Shown in pieces: positions 23,618-35,391 of a stretch of DNA of 64,000 bases; position 1 is the first letter of the stretch; the number at the start of each line of letters is the position of its first letter. The notes below the pieces were generated by a model, which was not told the origin of the DNA, made no database searches, and saw nothing but the letters and a program-made list of their open reading frames with translations. The stretch comes from Paracamarosporium sp. OC-R06-R3 (Eukaryota > Ascomycota > Dothideomycetes > Pleosporales > Didymosphaeriaceae). The stretch lies in contig JACVRA010000091.1 of assembly GCA_019828545.1 (NCBI GenBank), positions 25,801-89,800 on the forward strand. Direction: 5' to 3'. The translations under genes and the position numbers were made by a program.

Positions 23618-24703
23618 ATGGACGCGGAAAGCCTCGAATCCGTGCTGGCTGATTGGTCTGGTCAGGGTGCTCATGTCGATTTCCAGAGCAACGAAGAGGT
23701 CCCTTTGAAAGAGGGGCGCTTTTTAGGCCATGGATCCATGGGAGGTGTTTACGAAACTACTATTCGAGGGCATACCTTTGCATTAAAAAGGCGATATTGT
23801 CGGAAGATCGGAGACACGGAACGAAAGGAGATTCAGATTCTAAAGAAAGTGTCCCACCCGCACATCATCAAGCTTGTGGGTTCATACACGCAGCAGCCCT
23901 GGCTCGGCTTAATACTACATCCGGTCGCTACGTGCGATCTTGCCACCTTTTTCGAAGATTGCGAAGCGTTGTACATGAGTTTTGCGGCAGATGCTGACCC
24001 TTCGAAGAACTTGGATCACACGCAAATAGAAAGACTCACTTCCTTTGGTGTGGAATGGGGGGACCGGAAGCTCCCTTGTCGCTACTTATGGGTCGTTTCT
24101 TCCGCTCCCGACATCCTGCTCTCTCAAATAACATGTGCTATCTCTGCTATTAAGTACCTCCATGAGCAAAGAATACGTCACAAAGACCTAAAGCCCTCTA
24201 ACATCCTCCTCTCTCCGGGCAATCTTTGGTTGACGGACTTTGGCACGGCAACAGATTTTTCTGAGAGAACAGTAAGCGCGACCGAGAATTATGAAAGAGG
24301 AACGCCTAAATACTTCGCTCCAGAGATGGCCGATTATAGGCGAAACGGCCGAGCTGCTGATGTCTTCTCGCTTGGTTGTGTTTTGCTGGAAATAATGACA
24401 TTGGCTGAATATGGGAACTTACGGGTGCTAAAGAATCTGAGAAAAGGTCATGACAAATCATTCCAGGCTGAAGGGAATCTTGAACGAATCCAGGGATGGC
24501 TTGAAAGTCATGATTACCAAGTGCCCGGCTGGGGTCCAACCCTATCCCAAGCAGCTGCGCTCACAATTCGCCCAATGCTCGAAAGAGATCCAAATGAAAG
24601 ACCAAAAATCCGCCAAGTTGACGGCTCTTTTAACGCTCTGGGGAAACTCAATTTGAATTGGTCTCATATATTTGGCCGCTGCTGCTGTCCTTCGATGTTT
24701 TAG
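23618..24703 (+). CDS. Ser/Thr protein kinase-like protein
   Basis: A single open frame of 361 residues. Kinase motifs in order: glycine loop GHGSMGGVYE (about 36-45), lysine in FALKRR, catalytic loop RHKDLKPSN (about 186-194, HKD in place of HRD), metal site TDFG (about 204-207), and APEM (about 233). All catalytic Lys/Asp/Asp positions are present, so activity is plausible. An insert of about 30 residues before the alphaE helix (RLTSFGVEWGDRKLPC) is typical of fungal stand-alone kinases of this sort, which often sit in incompatibility or signalling contexts; no partner is evident here. The tail ends in a Cys cluster (GRCCCPSMF) that might be lipidated, though it is not a standard CaaX box. 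Confidence 0.85.
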   Translation: MDAESLESVLADWSGQGAHVDFQSNEEVPLKEGRFLGHGSMGGVYETTIRGHTFALKRRYCRKIGDTERKEIQILKKVSHPHIIKLVGSYTQQPWLGLILHPVATCDLATFFEDCEALYMSFAADADPSKNLDHTQIERLTSFGVEWGDRKLPCRYLWVVSSAPDILLSQITCAISAIKYLHEQRIRHKDLKPSNILLSPGNLWLTDFGTATDFSERTVSATENYERGTPKYFAPEMADYRRNGRAADVFSLGCVLLEIMTLAEYGNLRVLKNLRKGHDKSFQAEGNLERIQGWLESHDYQVPGWGPTLSQAAALTIRPMLERDPNERPKIRQVDGSFNALGKLNLNWSHIFGRCCCPSMF

Positions 24704-25119
24704 GACTTTTGCTAAAAATCAAGCCCAAGTTGGCCATGGCATTTCTAGCGAATATGGAGCTTACAACATGAACGAAAGAGTTCCACCGCAGATACCTTAT
24801 GACTACAGGGTACTTGGAATACCATCATAACAAGAGCTTGCTCGAAGAAGACAATTACAGTCACGCTCTCCTGTTACGCTCGACGGTGATTGGGAGATGA
24901 ACTCAAACTTCAACGAGCACTCGGTCTTGTTCAGATTATCTCTATTAAGAATTCTGAAGCCACTGGAAAGCGATAAATGGGGTTTACGTACAAAGATTGA
25001 TTTGGTATCCGTACGAAAAGGGCTATATAAAACGTAAATCGTAGGACGGTGGCTCATCCACTCTCTTCTAGTATCAACACCGACAATCTCTTAACATGCT
25101 ACTCAGCGTGTATCCCCTC
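24704..25119. other. convergent 3' flanks
   Basis: Space between the ends of the kinase gene and the ABHD-like gene. No gene seen. Confidence 0.5.
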
Positions 25120-26595
25120 TCAAGGAAGCTTCCTCTTAAACGCTCTCCGCACCGCCAAATTCGCCTGTCCCCAGCCCACACCCTCGCTATGCCCCCCGTA
25201 CCTAACGACTTCCACCTCGACACTCCTCTCACCATCTCCAGTCTCAACCTTCCGATATGCAAAAGCGCCCCTATTCACCCTCTCTCGACCATGGATAGTC
25301 CTTCTCTCTTCCACACTCGTTGCGCCTTCTTCGGCCAGCATGAGGGATTCTAATGGGGAGTAGATTGTTTCTGCGTTTCTGAAAGTGAATTCTTGGTCAT
25401 TGCGAGCATGTAGGATGGTAAGATGGAGCGGTGCAGAAGCCTGCGAGGTGCTGGTAACAAGGGCCTGAAGGCGTGCGAGCGTGGGCCACCGGTCTATGAG
25501 CTTTGAGGAGAGGAAGCGCGCTATCTTGGGATAGTTTTGCAGCGGTGACAAGACTGGCATGATACCCTTAATCTTGTACGTCTTTAGAAGTTCGGGCAAG
25601 TCCACGAAAGCTGCTGCAAGGATGACGCCTGCAAAGCTCTGTGGTTCTTTGACTGCGGGTATGGGTCGGACAAGATCTTGTGGGAGAAACGGTGATTCTG
25701 GATCCGCGAAGTAGAGCGCCGTAGCGGCCGTCACAGCAGTGCCTAAGCTTTGGCCGAGGAGCACAATACGGGAAGCAGGCTGGCTGAGCTCGTTCAAAGC
25801 AAACGAAACAACGGAGACTGCATCCGTGATCAAGCCAGTCTCCGTAGGCACATGCGGAGCGTTCATCATCGTAGAAATCCCAAAACCGCGGTAATCACAC
25901 ACAATAGTATGCGTATGGGAGATCCCACTCATCGACCTATAAACTGAAGGTCTCCAGCCCAAAGCCAGATGGCCTGCATTCTGCATCCCTTTAGTTAGCA
26001 CCACATTCCTCGCCTCCCCATGTATACATAAGAAACAACTCACCCCATGAAAATTCACAACCAACTTACTCTCCTCATCGCCCTTTAACAACCTCGCTCC
26101 CAGCGTCGATGAGAACTCTTCAGCTTCCACAACCCCATCTTGTACCGCACCCAAAACCTCCATCTCATGCTCCAGATACACATCCAGCGGCAGCACGTGC
26201 CAGCAGAACAATTTCTCGCCATCACTCGCATCGAGCCAGAAGGGCGTTACCTGGCCCTCTATCTATTCGTCAGCTCAATCCTCCCTTCCCACATAACCTC
26301 ATAAAACTCCTTTTTCAAAAGAAAACACAAACATACTAGCAAACCCATATTCCTCAGGATTCGTCACATTCTGGAAGTGCCCGTGATGAATCTTATGCAT
26401 GTATATAAAACTTTCTTCTCGTTAGTAATTCATCTCAATATATGCATTCCCATGCTAGATTGTATGATGCCTGGTGTCTACGTACTGTCTTTGGATCGTC
26501 GGATGAATTGAGCATGCGAGGAGAAGCGCCCAGAGGCCTCCTAGCGCGGCGAGCGCCCAGTAGCTCTTTTTTAGGAAGGGCATAAGGGCGGGCAT
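25120..26595 (-). CDS. membrane-anchored alpha/beta hydrolase (ABHD12-like)
   Basis: Exons 26595-26486, 26410-26337, 26258-26044 and 25980-25120 give 419 residues; introns are 63-78 nt with consistent phases. The N-terminus has one membrane helix (SYWALAALGGLWALLLACS). The hydrolase fold follows: VVNFHG, DYRGFGIS, nucleophile elbow GQSLG (Ser about 211), likely Asp in LHARNDQEF and His in YGGHSEGVGW. The arrangement resembles ABHD12/ABHD13-type lipid or peptide hydrolases; the substrate is unknown. An alternative start is an in-frame ATG at 26583. The enzyme should face an organelle lumen or the cytosol from a single anchor. Confidence 0.82.
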
Positions 26596-26984
26596 TGTGG
26601 TTGTGGTGTGCTGGGAAGAGGGGGGAGTAAGGATGGGGTGTAGACGGGTTATAAGATCATACTCTTAAGGAATGTAGTGGGTGTGGTGTGGTAAAAGGGA
26701 GTATGTGTGAAGTGAGATAACATGATGAGCTAGGCCGTGTTAGGGAGCCGCGGTTATCTGGCTTGGCGGAGCGAGTAAGCGCGTGATATCAGATCCGCCT
26801 CCTCACATTTATTTGATAAAGATTTGGAGAGTGTGTAGGATGTTGTTTGTGTTGATTCGTTGTCGCGTTGTGTGCTCGCTGAGGTTACACGTCTATAAAA
26901 ACGCCAATGCCCAACCCATGCTATGCATACCTGTGCCCATATGATCCAGCCCAAAAGTAAAACTTGACGCCTATTATGCAAAAT
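26596..26984. other. intergenic
   Basis: Promoter of the ABHD-like gene and 3' flank of the next hydrolase gene. Nothing else seen. Confidence 0.5.
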
Positions 26985-28565
26985 TTATGATGCGGAGGTT
27001 GCGCCTACTTCAACTTGAGCGCTTTCGCCAGCCGGCGTAGTGGGAATCTCCAGCGGTGTCAGTTCCTGACTTGTGTTCCCCAGCTCTTCTACTGGTAGCG
27101 TCTTCTTCCAATTCTCCTTCACGAATGCTAGTGTTCTCTTGAACACTAGCCTCCTCTCCTCTTTCTCATGCTTACCCAACCATGCTACTGGGAACTGTGT
27201 CCACCCATGTCGGCACCCGGGCGCATGCCAGACTTCCATGCCGCCGTTTGTATGGCTCGGTGTAGGTGCGTTGCCCTCACGTCCATTCCAGTCATTTGTA
27301 CGGCCGTCGCCGAAGCGTACCGGGCCATTCCACCCTTCGGTGTTCATCTTGTCGACCCAAACGTCGCTCTGTACGGCGAGCGTATCCTTCTCCGGGAGCA
27401 CTAGCAGGATTGCAGCGTTCTTCTGGACATTGTCAGGATCGACGAGGCCCGGGCTTGCTCGAGGATGTGCACGAAGCTTCCTTGGAAGGTATGTTGGTCC
27501 CATTATGGAGAAGAGACCAGGCATCCTCTGTTTCTGGGGCTTCTTGTCGTCCGGGTTGAGAGCGCTAGGGAGGGGTCTCATTGGGCGTTCGTGTGGAAGG
27601 AGGCGTGCGTCGAGAGAAGGATAGAAGAGCAGCAATGGTAGCATTCGCGGCTGTGCCCTTTCTGGTGGGAGTATAGACGGCCACGGTTGGCAAACATCGT
27701 CGAGAACGGTGGGGGCGCGCACAGGTGGCAGCAGCGGTGAGAGTGTATCGGCGGGAGACATCCCCCGTGATACGGTCGATGTCTGCGCTGTCGATGCCGT
27801 CGGAGATCTGGCTGTCGGAGGGTTGAAAAGCTGCGGGCAAGGCGGAACCCAAATGGCCATGTTGAGTGCAATGTTACCTCCAGCAGAGAAGCCGGAAATG
27901 GCGAGACGGGACGGGTCGAGCTTCATCGTCTCAATGTCGTTTAGATGTGCATGCGGTTTCTTTCTCTTGTTGTTCTCTTCGATCGTCATGCCAAAGTATC
28001 TCTGGATTTCGTGCCTCAGTACCTTGCTAGCCTTTGATACTTCATCCGTGTCAAGTATCGCGCTGAGCACGTCCTCAGCATCGTGGATTGCCGCTGGGAA
28101 CTGATGAAATGGTCCTATGCGATACGACACGCTTATGACCACGGCACCCAATTCCCTTGACATCATGGCCGCATAGGGAGCCTGCTCCAATGGACTACCC
28201 ATTATGAATCCTCCTCCGTGGAAATCCAACACAACGGGAACTTTCCACTCGCCATTTTCCACTGGTATTCTGGTGCCCTCTTCACTTTCCTGCACGACAG
28301 GCGCAGGTGGCACAAAAACGTATAGCGGAATGATATTGTTCTTCCGGCTCGGTAGCGCTACGATAAATGGCTGCGGACCCTCCGGAGAAGTCAAATGGAG
28401 AATGGATAGAGGCACAAATCGCGGCAATTGGCTAGATACGGTGTTTAATTAGCATATATTTGCGAATTTGCCGTTCTAAGTATGTGCTTACACGAGACAA
28501 GTCCGCCATTGAATGTGGAATGGGAGGCGGAAGAAGTAGGATAGGCTCTGCAGGAAGCTGCTCAT
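26985..28565 (-). CDS. alpha/beta hydrolase of the hormone-sensitive-lipase type
   Basis: Exon 1 (28565-28492, MSSFLQSLSYFFRLPF) joins exon 2 (28431-26985) through a 60 nt intron with a GTAAGC donor, giving 506 residues. Catalytic features: oxyanion motif HGGGF (about 96-100), nucleophile GFSAGG (Ser about 207), acid in VLPEKDTLAV and His in PGCRHGW. This is the GDXG/HSL esterase family (alpha/beta hydrolase fold 3), acting on short-chain esters or lipids. A Pro/Ser/Thr-rich insert of about 80 residues follows the nucleophile and is unusual for the family; the C-terminal 40 residues look disordered. It lies in tandem with another hydrolase gene of a different subfamily, so this is not a recent duplication. 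Confidence 0.85.
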
Positions 28566-29184
28566 GGTGGCAGAGACGCAGAGGTGACCAGCAGGCGTTA
28601 TCGATGCATAGTCTTAGTGGTACGGGGTACACGCGCTTTGTAAGTAGGCGAGTCGTGTTTACAAAGACCAGGCACGATTGCGACAAATGAGGCTGCTGAC
28701 AGGGATTCGTCCGCGGTTCGGCGTGATGTCACCAATGACAGCTCGCGATGTGGCGGTGGTGGCGGTGCGCTACCGAATACACGAATACAATGAGACAGCA
28801 TTGGAATCGGCGTTTATCGCACCAATTGACGTATTGTCTATAATCGTAAACTACAAGTGACCTCCTAAGGCGTTACTAGTTGCTTTCGTTGCCTTTCAAA
28901 CATTGATATCGATTGTTGCAGGACAATCTCTTGTTGAAAATGCAACTTCTTATCGAGCTTTGCTTCTTCACAAGAGCGTAAGATAGCAGAATATCTTATT
29001 CTGGATCATAGTAATATGTTCACAGTCTAATATACATAAAACTCGTTACAATACAACGTAGCTAGCTAGTCTCCGTCTGATGATCATCCTCCGCAGAGCA
29101 TTCTTTACGTCGCAATTGTCAGTGTTTGGCGACAAAGGGGTCGTCTAGAGTCGCTCCACTGGCTCTATACTGCATTACGCCGGA
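28566..29184. other. intergenic
   Basis: Promoter of the HSL-type gene and 3' flank of the serine-rich gene; nothing else recognised. Confidence 0.5.
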
Positions 29185-30368
29185 TTACATGCACAGCATT
29201 ACATTGTTTCGATCCAGCCGCTGTACTTTTAATGGAGAAGTCATCGGGTGTGTGCGTCGTTGCCCTGATCTTCCTAAAGAAGCCTTGCTTCTCCAGTCCG
29301 GAGACACTTGCCTCGCACTCCGCGTCTCAACCTTTTTCGCAGTGTCCGAAGAACTGGAACCTTTGTCTGATGAAGCCTTACCTTTGTCGGAATAACGGTT
29401 GTAACTCTGGCGCTCACTGGCATCATATCCTTGCAAAGCTCGATCTCCATTCTCATTACGTTCCAGCTGTTTTTGAAACGCTTCAAGCCCGAAAAGGTGA
29501 CGCACATCTTGATGGTGTACAGGAGAAGCGGACCGACGAGAATGGGAGTGATGGTCGGCACAGATCTGTGGATTTTGTTGTGCCACCCGAGAACCCCTAT
29601 CGTTCAACTGATGCAAACGCTGTGCCAGATCTGTCGACGGCTCCGATGATACGGTTGGTAGCCATCTTTGAACTCTTTGCGAGGCCGACTCGAATGGTGA
29701 CAAGGCATGGTATTCCGTGTAGAGGTACCCTGACTTGTCAGACCACGAATCGACACTCTGCTCAGACGAGCTCGCTGGCTTGATCATCATAGTCTCAAGA
29801 TCTAGGACCGTCCTATCTTCGCTCCCTACACATTGTTTTCTAATGCCAGAGATACCATCTTCACATTGTTGGGTCTGTGAAGGAGAGGTACGCCTTGAAC
29901 TGTTCGGAGATTGAGGATACAGAGTAGCCTCTCGGTGGTAGAGCGACGAGGGCACGACATTGCCAGCGTCCTCAAATATCTGCCTCATGCGATTCGAATG
30001 ACCTGGTCGTGCCGGCGACTGTAATAGGACCGACCCATGGGAGATCCGACGTCTGGGGCTATTTACGAAATTGCTTGCTGTCCTTGAAGGGCTACGTATG
30101 GTAGGCGTTTGGGGCTCCGCTGTCACGTCGAACAACTCTTGTGTACGCGAATTGAACACGAGAAGGTCACGGCATTCTGGTGAGCCCTTCGGTGGTGTTG
30201 TGCAACCATGCGGAAGAATGGTTGTTTCTTGGACGCACCGGCGGCTATCTGGGGATCCACGATGCTGGGCCGGGTGTTCTGCGTCGTTTGTTCAGCGTTT
30301 CATCAAACGACCGTCAAACAATGACTTTGACGAACTACCGGGAAAAGTATGGTAGGGCGTGCGGGCAT
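29185..30368 (-). CDS. serine-rich, probably disordered hypothetical protein
   Basis: The long frame (30264-29185) has no ATG near its start. A 10-codon exon at 30368-30339 (MPARPTILFP) joined through a 74 nt intron (GTAGTT..CCCAG) gives 369 residues in frame: ..LFPHRGSPDSRR..TPPKGSPECRDLLVF... The protein is rich in Ser, Arg, Gln and Pro, with many possible phosphorylation sites (TIRSPSRTAS, NSPRRRIS) and a basic C-terminus. No domain is recognised. The frame is long for chance and its codon and residue composition looks real, but the 5' exon is a model; without it the first ATG is at 29988. Confidence 0.55.
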
Positions 30369-32877
30369 TTGATGGTTGGATGGCCTTGCAATTTGTAAAA
30401 TCTTTAGCAGCGCTCTAAGTGAGATTCAGCATGCTTGGACCATTTTGCGGTGCTTCGCAGTGTGATACAAAACAGTGACGCACCTGGAAAGCCATGCTTG
30501 AATGATATTACAGTACAATTGTGCAGCGATGAAGAGGTGAACAGTTTTGGAGGCCGGTCATGAGTCATGAAAGTACGGCCAAGCTGAGTGGTTGTTCTCC
30601 ATCATGCTGCGTCCATAAATGGAAATCGCGGTGTTGCGAAAGGAGTTGCATTCCAAACGTGGAAAGAGCCCACTGTAATGCTCCTCAACACGCGACACAG
30701 CATCCAAATCTCCCTTGCCAGGCTGTACATGTACATATTGCGCTCCACAAAACGGCCCAGCATCGGTACGTGAATGCCACCGCGGTGGTCTTAGGCTGCC
30801 GATGTGGTGGTTTCCAGAAGAAGGCACGAGGTGGAGCTATCCAGCAAGCGCGACGCGTCAACGAGCCACCCTTTCCCAGCAACCTCGCTCCAATCTCTCC
30901 TCCAAGCACTCGGCCGCTCCAAACCAACATCACTTGCACTCTGTCCAGCGAGGCGTCCATGCGCCTCCAACAGTCGACTGACGGTTCGCCTACAGTAGGT
31001 AGGCGTCCTGGCGCCGTTTGCGCTACAGCACGACAGCACGACCGACCGCGTCATGACCGTACATCGGTGCGGCAGGAAGCTTAAAATACAGCAGGACCGT
31101 GTGCTCATTTGCGCTGACTCTTGTACTCAGTCCCAGGGCCTGTCGCACGCATCCTTCTCGGTCGCTGTTGATGCACGAGTGCTGACGAGTCACGACGGAT
31201 CAAGTGAGATGCTGTGTGTGATGGACAGCTGCACTCTGCGGCACGTTTTCAGGCAGACACTGCATGCGCAGGCAGCGCGGCAACACATTCAGAATCGTGC
31301 CTGGCCCGAAGCAGTCATGGTGGATCATCAACTTCAAACGCCTACGCACGGGCCGGCCAATATTTCTGTCCCAAGATTCATGCTGGCCGAGCGCGCGCCC
31401 CGAGCCGCTGCTTCACATTGCTGACTGCCATCATCGCTCATTTCAATTCCCATGTTCGACGCGTGCGTGCGGCGCCCGCTCCACTGCGACATGGTCCAAG
31501 AGCTGAGCGGCGTGCACAGAGGATGCAAAAACTGCGAACTATACGCCATCTCAAAGTGGGCTGGCGGAGCACGCTGAGCGGGAACCCTCGTGCATGGCAG
31601 CGTCTCACCATCTATCCCACCAATCAGCCAAAATCGCGATGACCCCTGACTCGTCAACTCGGGATGGCGTTGCCTCGCTTCCACCGAGGGCCGTTCCAGA
31701 GTCCAAGCTCTCTGACCTGATCCCAGGCCTCTCCGCCATGCCCTGCACCACCAGCCTGCGCGGGCCAGCCCCCAGGTCTCTGGTGCTAGCAAGACTGTCT
31801 CTGATCCCGCCTTGCCTCCCGTCGCCCTCTCCACCGCTCTCGACACCAGGCGCTGGTCGGGTGCTGCTCGCAAGCACGACGCTCTTTTCTTCCAGTTTCG
31901 CTGCTGGTCTTTCGAACTTCTTTTCGCTCCCTCGGTTTTTTCTTTTGGCGGTGTGGCTGTTGTTCGGCGATTGAAATATATCTATTCGTCTCCCCACTCG
32001 CCAGTGCACTTCTTCTCGCGAGCAATTGACCATCACCCTTGAGAACCTTCGGAAAACAGGACGTGTGCATCTCTGACAATTGCCGTCTGGCCTGCACTTG
32101 TGGAAATGCTGTTGTAGTGTACGTATAGCTTTCATCTTAAAACTCACATCTCTCGCATCTGGCGGCACGCTTCCCAATGCTGCTACAGGAAGCGTCGCAT
32201 GATATACCTCCCAATCAACCCTACTTGCGCAAGGATTTGTCCACCGTTATCAAGTCTGATACATCTGTTGGCTGTGTGGGATCCCCACTGCTCCTCGCAT
32301 TGTCGCATACCGCTCGTTTGGGAATGTCCTTGCCGTTTTCTCGCTTCTCCGCCGTCATGCTAGGGACACTGTTGATTTTGACTGGCTGTAGGTTTCGATA
32401 ATTCCTAATCCATAAACAATTGGCCTATCGTTCCCTTCACCTGGTCCTGTCATCGCCGAGCTCGCAGCGTCCTGGATCCCCCTCACGCAAGGAACCGTGG
32501 CTCTCGGTACCTCTTCAGTCCGATACTCTAACCGCAGTGACTCTCCTCAAACGTGAGCCTTGGCTATCAACGAGAACAGCTGCCTTAGAGAACAGAGCGA
32601 ATTTGTAATTGATTGGGACGTTCTCGCTTGCTCAGCCTTGTGCTATTCCTCCCCACAGCAACGCACGGCAGCCCCGACGTCAAAGACGTCCGAGTCCCTG
32701 CAACAGACTAGCCCTACTGTATCTTACTGCGCCATCTGAGACGGTGCTAACAGGCGCAACGTGATCTCTCCACCAAACTCCTCACTGCCTCTGATTCCCT
32801 GAAGATTCACATCACCACTACCAGACTCGTGTCGGTCTTTAGACACGAACCATCGCCACCATTTCGCCGAACCATTC
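30369..32877. other. 2.5 kb gene-free stretch upstream of the EGF-like gene
   Basis: Many overlapping frames exist but none has domain content. Bases 31770-31960 are pyrimidine-rich on plus. It probably contains the promoter and a long leader of the EGF-like gene; no leader intron could be fixed. Confidence 0.45.
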
Positions 32878-35391
32878 ATGAGTTACGATCCCCGGCTGGC
32901 CGCCCGTTCGTACGGCGCGCTTGAAGAAGAGGAGGATGGAGGCGCGAAAAAAGGGTCGGTACGCGCAGCGCGAAAAGCGTTACAGGCAGCAAGAGTACAG
33001 GGGCAATTACCGGACAGGTCAAAGATAATAGGCTTGCCCCAAAGACCTAACCAGAATCTCGCGACAGCACAAAACAGAACAGCCGGACCTGCCCTCTCTC
33101 CTACTCCACAATGGCCTTTGACGAACGACACGGATGATGTCTTGGACTCAAGGCCGGGCCTTTTACACCCTAACCGAGGACCACCACCTCAGCGACCACC
33201 ACGTCCAACATCAGATGAGCTGCTTATACAACAACACTCGCCACAGTATCGCGAATCATTCAATAGCGATGACCCGTTTTCACCCACATCGTTCCACTCG
33301 TCACGCCCACTCACCACATCTTCTGCTGCCTCAGAAGCCTCTTCGTTAGGAGAGATACCCGACTTTCCCGTACCCCAACCGCCGATGCCTGCCATACAAC
33401 CGCTGCCGCGCCGCATACCTAGCCTCGGGCCTCCCCCATCATCTCGGAGAGGACCATCGTCCTATTACACCCAGATGTCGTATGTGTCTCCGATCGCCGA
33501 AGAAGCAGAGACGCGCTCAAACACGATACGTTCGCATCATGGGTCTTTCGCATCTAGTATGGCCATCCCTGCGCACGAAGACATTTACTTTGAAGATCCC
33601 TTTGTACGCTCCGACGACGAGGAGACCATCACGAGCGACCACGGACGAGATTCTCGATCGAGTGATCACGATGATAGGAGTGGGTTGGTGACACCAGCGC
33701 TTGTTCGACAGGCCAGTTTAGGACGGAGGACGAAACCTTCATTGATGACAATAAAATCTGTCGACAGTTCGTCTATAAAGCGGAAGGCATCACCCGAGGA
33801 AAAGGAGTGGGAAGCAGGCATTGGAGGTGCAGTGCTCGCAGCAAAAGATGGGATTAGTGGAGACGGTCCTGCGCGACTAAGGAGCCTTTCACCCGACGAT
33901 GTCTCACTGGATTCCCCTACGTATCCCAGCGCAAGATTCGGAGACCCCGAGAAAGACGGCGACCCAGAAAAGGATGGTTCATTGGCAGGCCCAGCATTTC
34001 GCCTCCAACAGGGGACGCGTGGATTTGGTTTTGCGGATCGCCCCGGGAGGCCTCGTCCACCGCGCATTGACGTTGACGCAGTACGCGAAGCTGAGGCAAG
34101 AGGTAGTCTGACCAGCTTGCCCGAGCTCATTAGACGCGCCACCAGACTTGCTGCGAATCTCGACAGGGGCAAGACTGCAAGCCGCCTTGGGCTGGATTTC
34201 TGGGAAGCTGGAGCACCCGAGAAAAAGAATTCGCATCTCTCAAACTCTATGGGTGATATGCTGGCGGCATTTCCTCCACCTGCACAAGGCACGCCGGTCC
34301 GTGGAGGCACTCCAGACCAGCGACGCATGTCGAAGTGGCCTTCAGCTGGCGGATATGGAGCGGATTCTGCTGCAAGTGATCGCAAAGATGGGCGCCGTAG
34401 ACGATGCTGCGGTATGCCTATGTGGACCTTTGTCACACTCTTGATCGTGCTTCTGTTCCTCATCGCTGCCGCCGTCATCATCCCGATCGTACTGGTGGTC
34501 ATTCCCAAAATGAAGAACTCATCAGGAGCTGCCCAGGATTCTCAAGGCACAGGTACGGCCACTGCCACTGCCAACCCTTCGCAACCTACTGGCTCGACAG
34601 GAAACCAGAACAGCCAATGTAGTGGCATCATCACATGCCAGAACGGAGGTGTGGCGATCCCCAATTCTGACCGCTCCTGCAACTGTGTTTGCATCAACGG
34701 GTTCACAGGAAAGACATGTGCTACAGAGGGAGACTCTGGGTGTACGACGACGAGCATCGGAAGCACTGCGAATAATGCCACCGTGGGCTCGGGTATCCCT
34801 AGACTGATTGAGAGTGCCCAAAGCGACTTCAATGTTCCTCTCGATTCCACGCGTCTCTTGTCACTATTTTCCGGTCTCTCTATGAGCTGCACGGCCGAGA
34901 ACGCTCTCATCACTTTCAACGGACTCGCTTCCCGCTCTAACGCAGATGCCTACATACCCATCCTTGTGGAAACCTCCACCACACCCTCGCGCTCACTTCC
35001 TTTACTTGACGAGCCTCACCCTAAGCCAGCTGTCCTGCAACAGCGCCAGGCCATCGGCGATGTAGGCACCGCAAACGAGAATGCAGCACCCTCCTCCACC
35101 GTGTCCGCAAAGACTGCAGCAGCTACTACACAGCCAATTTCAAGCAACCCCACAGCTCTAGACTTTGCGCGCCTCGGCGTCCTTCTCTCGCTTCAAGTAA
35201 GCGGTAAGCTCGACACCGCAGCTAGTGCCCAAGAATCCATCCAGAACTTTCTGAGCAATGACCGGAGCGGAGCGTCGAAGTCGAACTCGGTAGATCTGGA
35301 CGTCTTCACCATCGATCTCGTGCAGTACTCTATTAAGTTTAGCAACGGAACCACCATCCAAGCCACGACGCCAACTTCTACCGCATCTTAA
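32878..35391 (+). CDS. single-pass membrane protein with extracellular EGF-like module
   Basis: One exon, 837 residues. The first 500 residues are Ser/Pro-rich and disordered (cytosolic), with repeated FGDPEKDGDPEKDG and a conserved-looking helical segment LTSLPELIRRATRLAANLDR. A Cys/Arg-rich stop-transfer (RRRRCCGMP) precedes one strong membrane helix at about 514-540 (WTFVTLLIVLLFLIAAAVII). Outside the membrane there is a Ser/Thr/Gly stalk, then a six-cysteine EGF-like module (CSGIITCQNGGVAIP..CNCVCINGFTGKTC), then about 200 residues rich in Ser/Thr. This layout occurs in many Pezizomycotina plasma membrane proteins of unknown role; a surface-sensing or wall-contact function is inference. 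Confidence 0.82.
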   Translation: MSYDPRLAARSYGALEEEEDGGAKKGSVRAARKALQAARVQGQLPDRSKIIGLPQRPNQNLATAQNRTAGPALSPTPQWPLTNDTDDVLDSRPGLLHPNRGPPPQRPPRPTSDELLIQQHSPQYRESFNSDDPFSPTSFHSSRPLTTSSAASEASSLGEIPDFPVPQPPMPAIQPLPRRIPSLGPPPSSRRGPSSYYTQMSYVSPIAEEAETRSNTIRSHHGSFASSMAIPAHEDIYFEDPFVRSDDEETITSDHGRDSRSSDHDDRSGLVTPALVRQASLGRRTKPSLMTIKSVDSSSIKRKASPEEKEWEAGIGGAVLAAKDGISGDGPARLRSLSPDDVSLDSPTYPSARFGDPEKDGDPEKDGSLAGPAFRLQQGTRGFGFADRPGRPRPPRIDVDAVREAEARGSLTSLPELIRRATRLAANLDRGKTASRLGLDFWEAGAPEKKNSHLSNSMGDMLAAFPPPAQGTPVRGGTPDQRRMSKWPSAGGYGADSAASDRKDGRRRRCCGMPMWTFVTLLIVLLFLIAAAVIIPIVLVVIPKMKNSSGAAQDSQGTGTATATANPSQPTGSTGNQNSQCSGIITCQNGGVAIPNSDRSCNCVCINGFTGKTCATEGDSGCTTTSIGSTANNATVGSGIPRLIESAQSDFNVPLDSTRLLSLFSGLSMSCTAENALITFNGLASRSNADAYIPILVETSTTPSRSLPLLDEPHPKPAVLQQRQAIGDVGTANENAAPSSTVSAKTAAATTQPISSNPTALDFARLGVLLSLQVSGKLDTAASAQESIQNFLSNDRSGASKSNSVDLDVFTIDLVQYSIKFSNGTTIQATTPTSTAS

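Noticed and set aside
25021..25035. TATA-like CTATATAAAACG
   Set aside because: It lies between two convergent gene ends with no start codon of a supported gene downstream.
30560..31084. 174-residue plus frame upstream of the EGF-like gene
   Set aside because: Composition looks random and competing frames cover the same bases.
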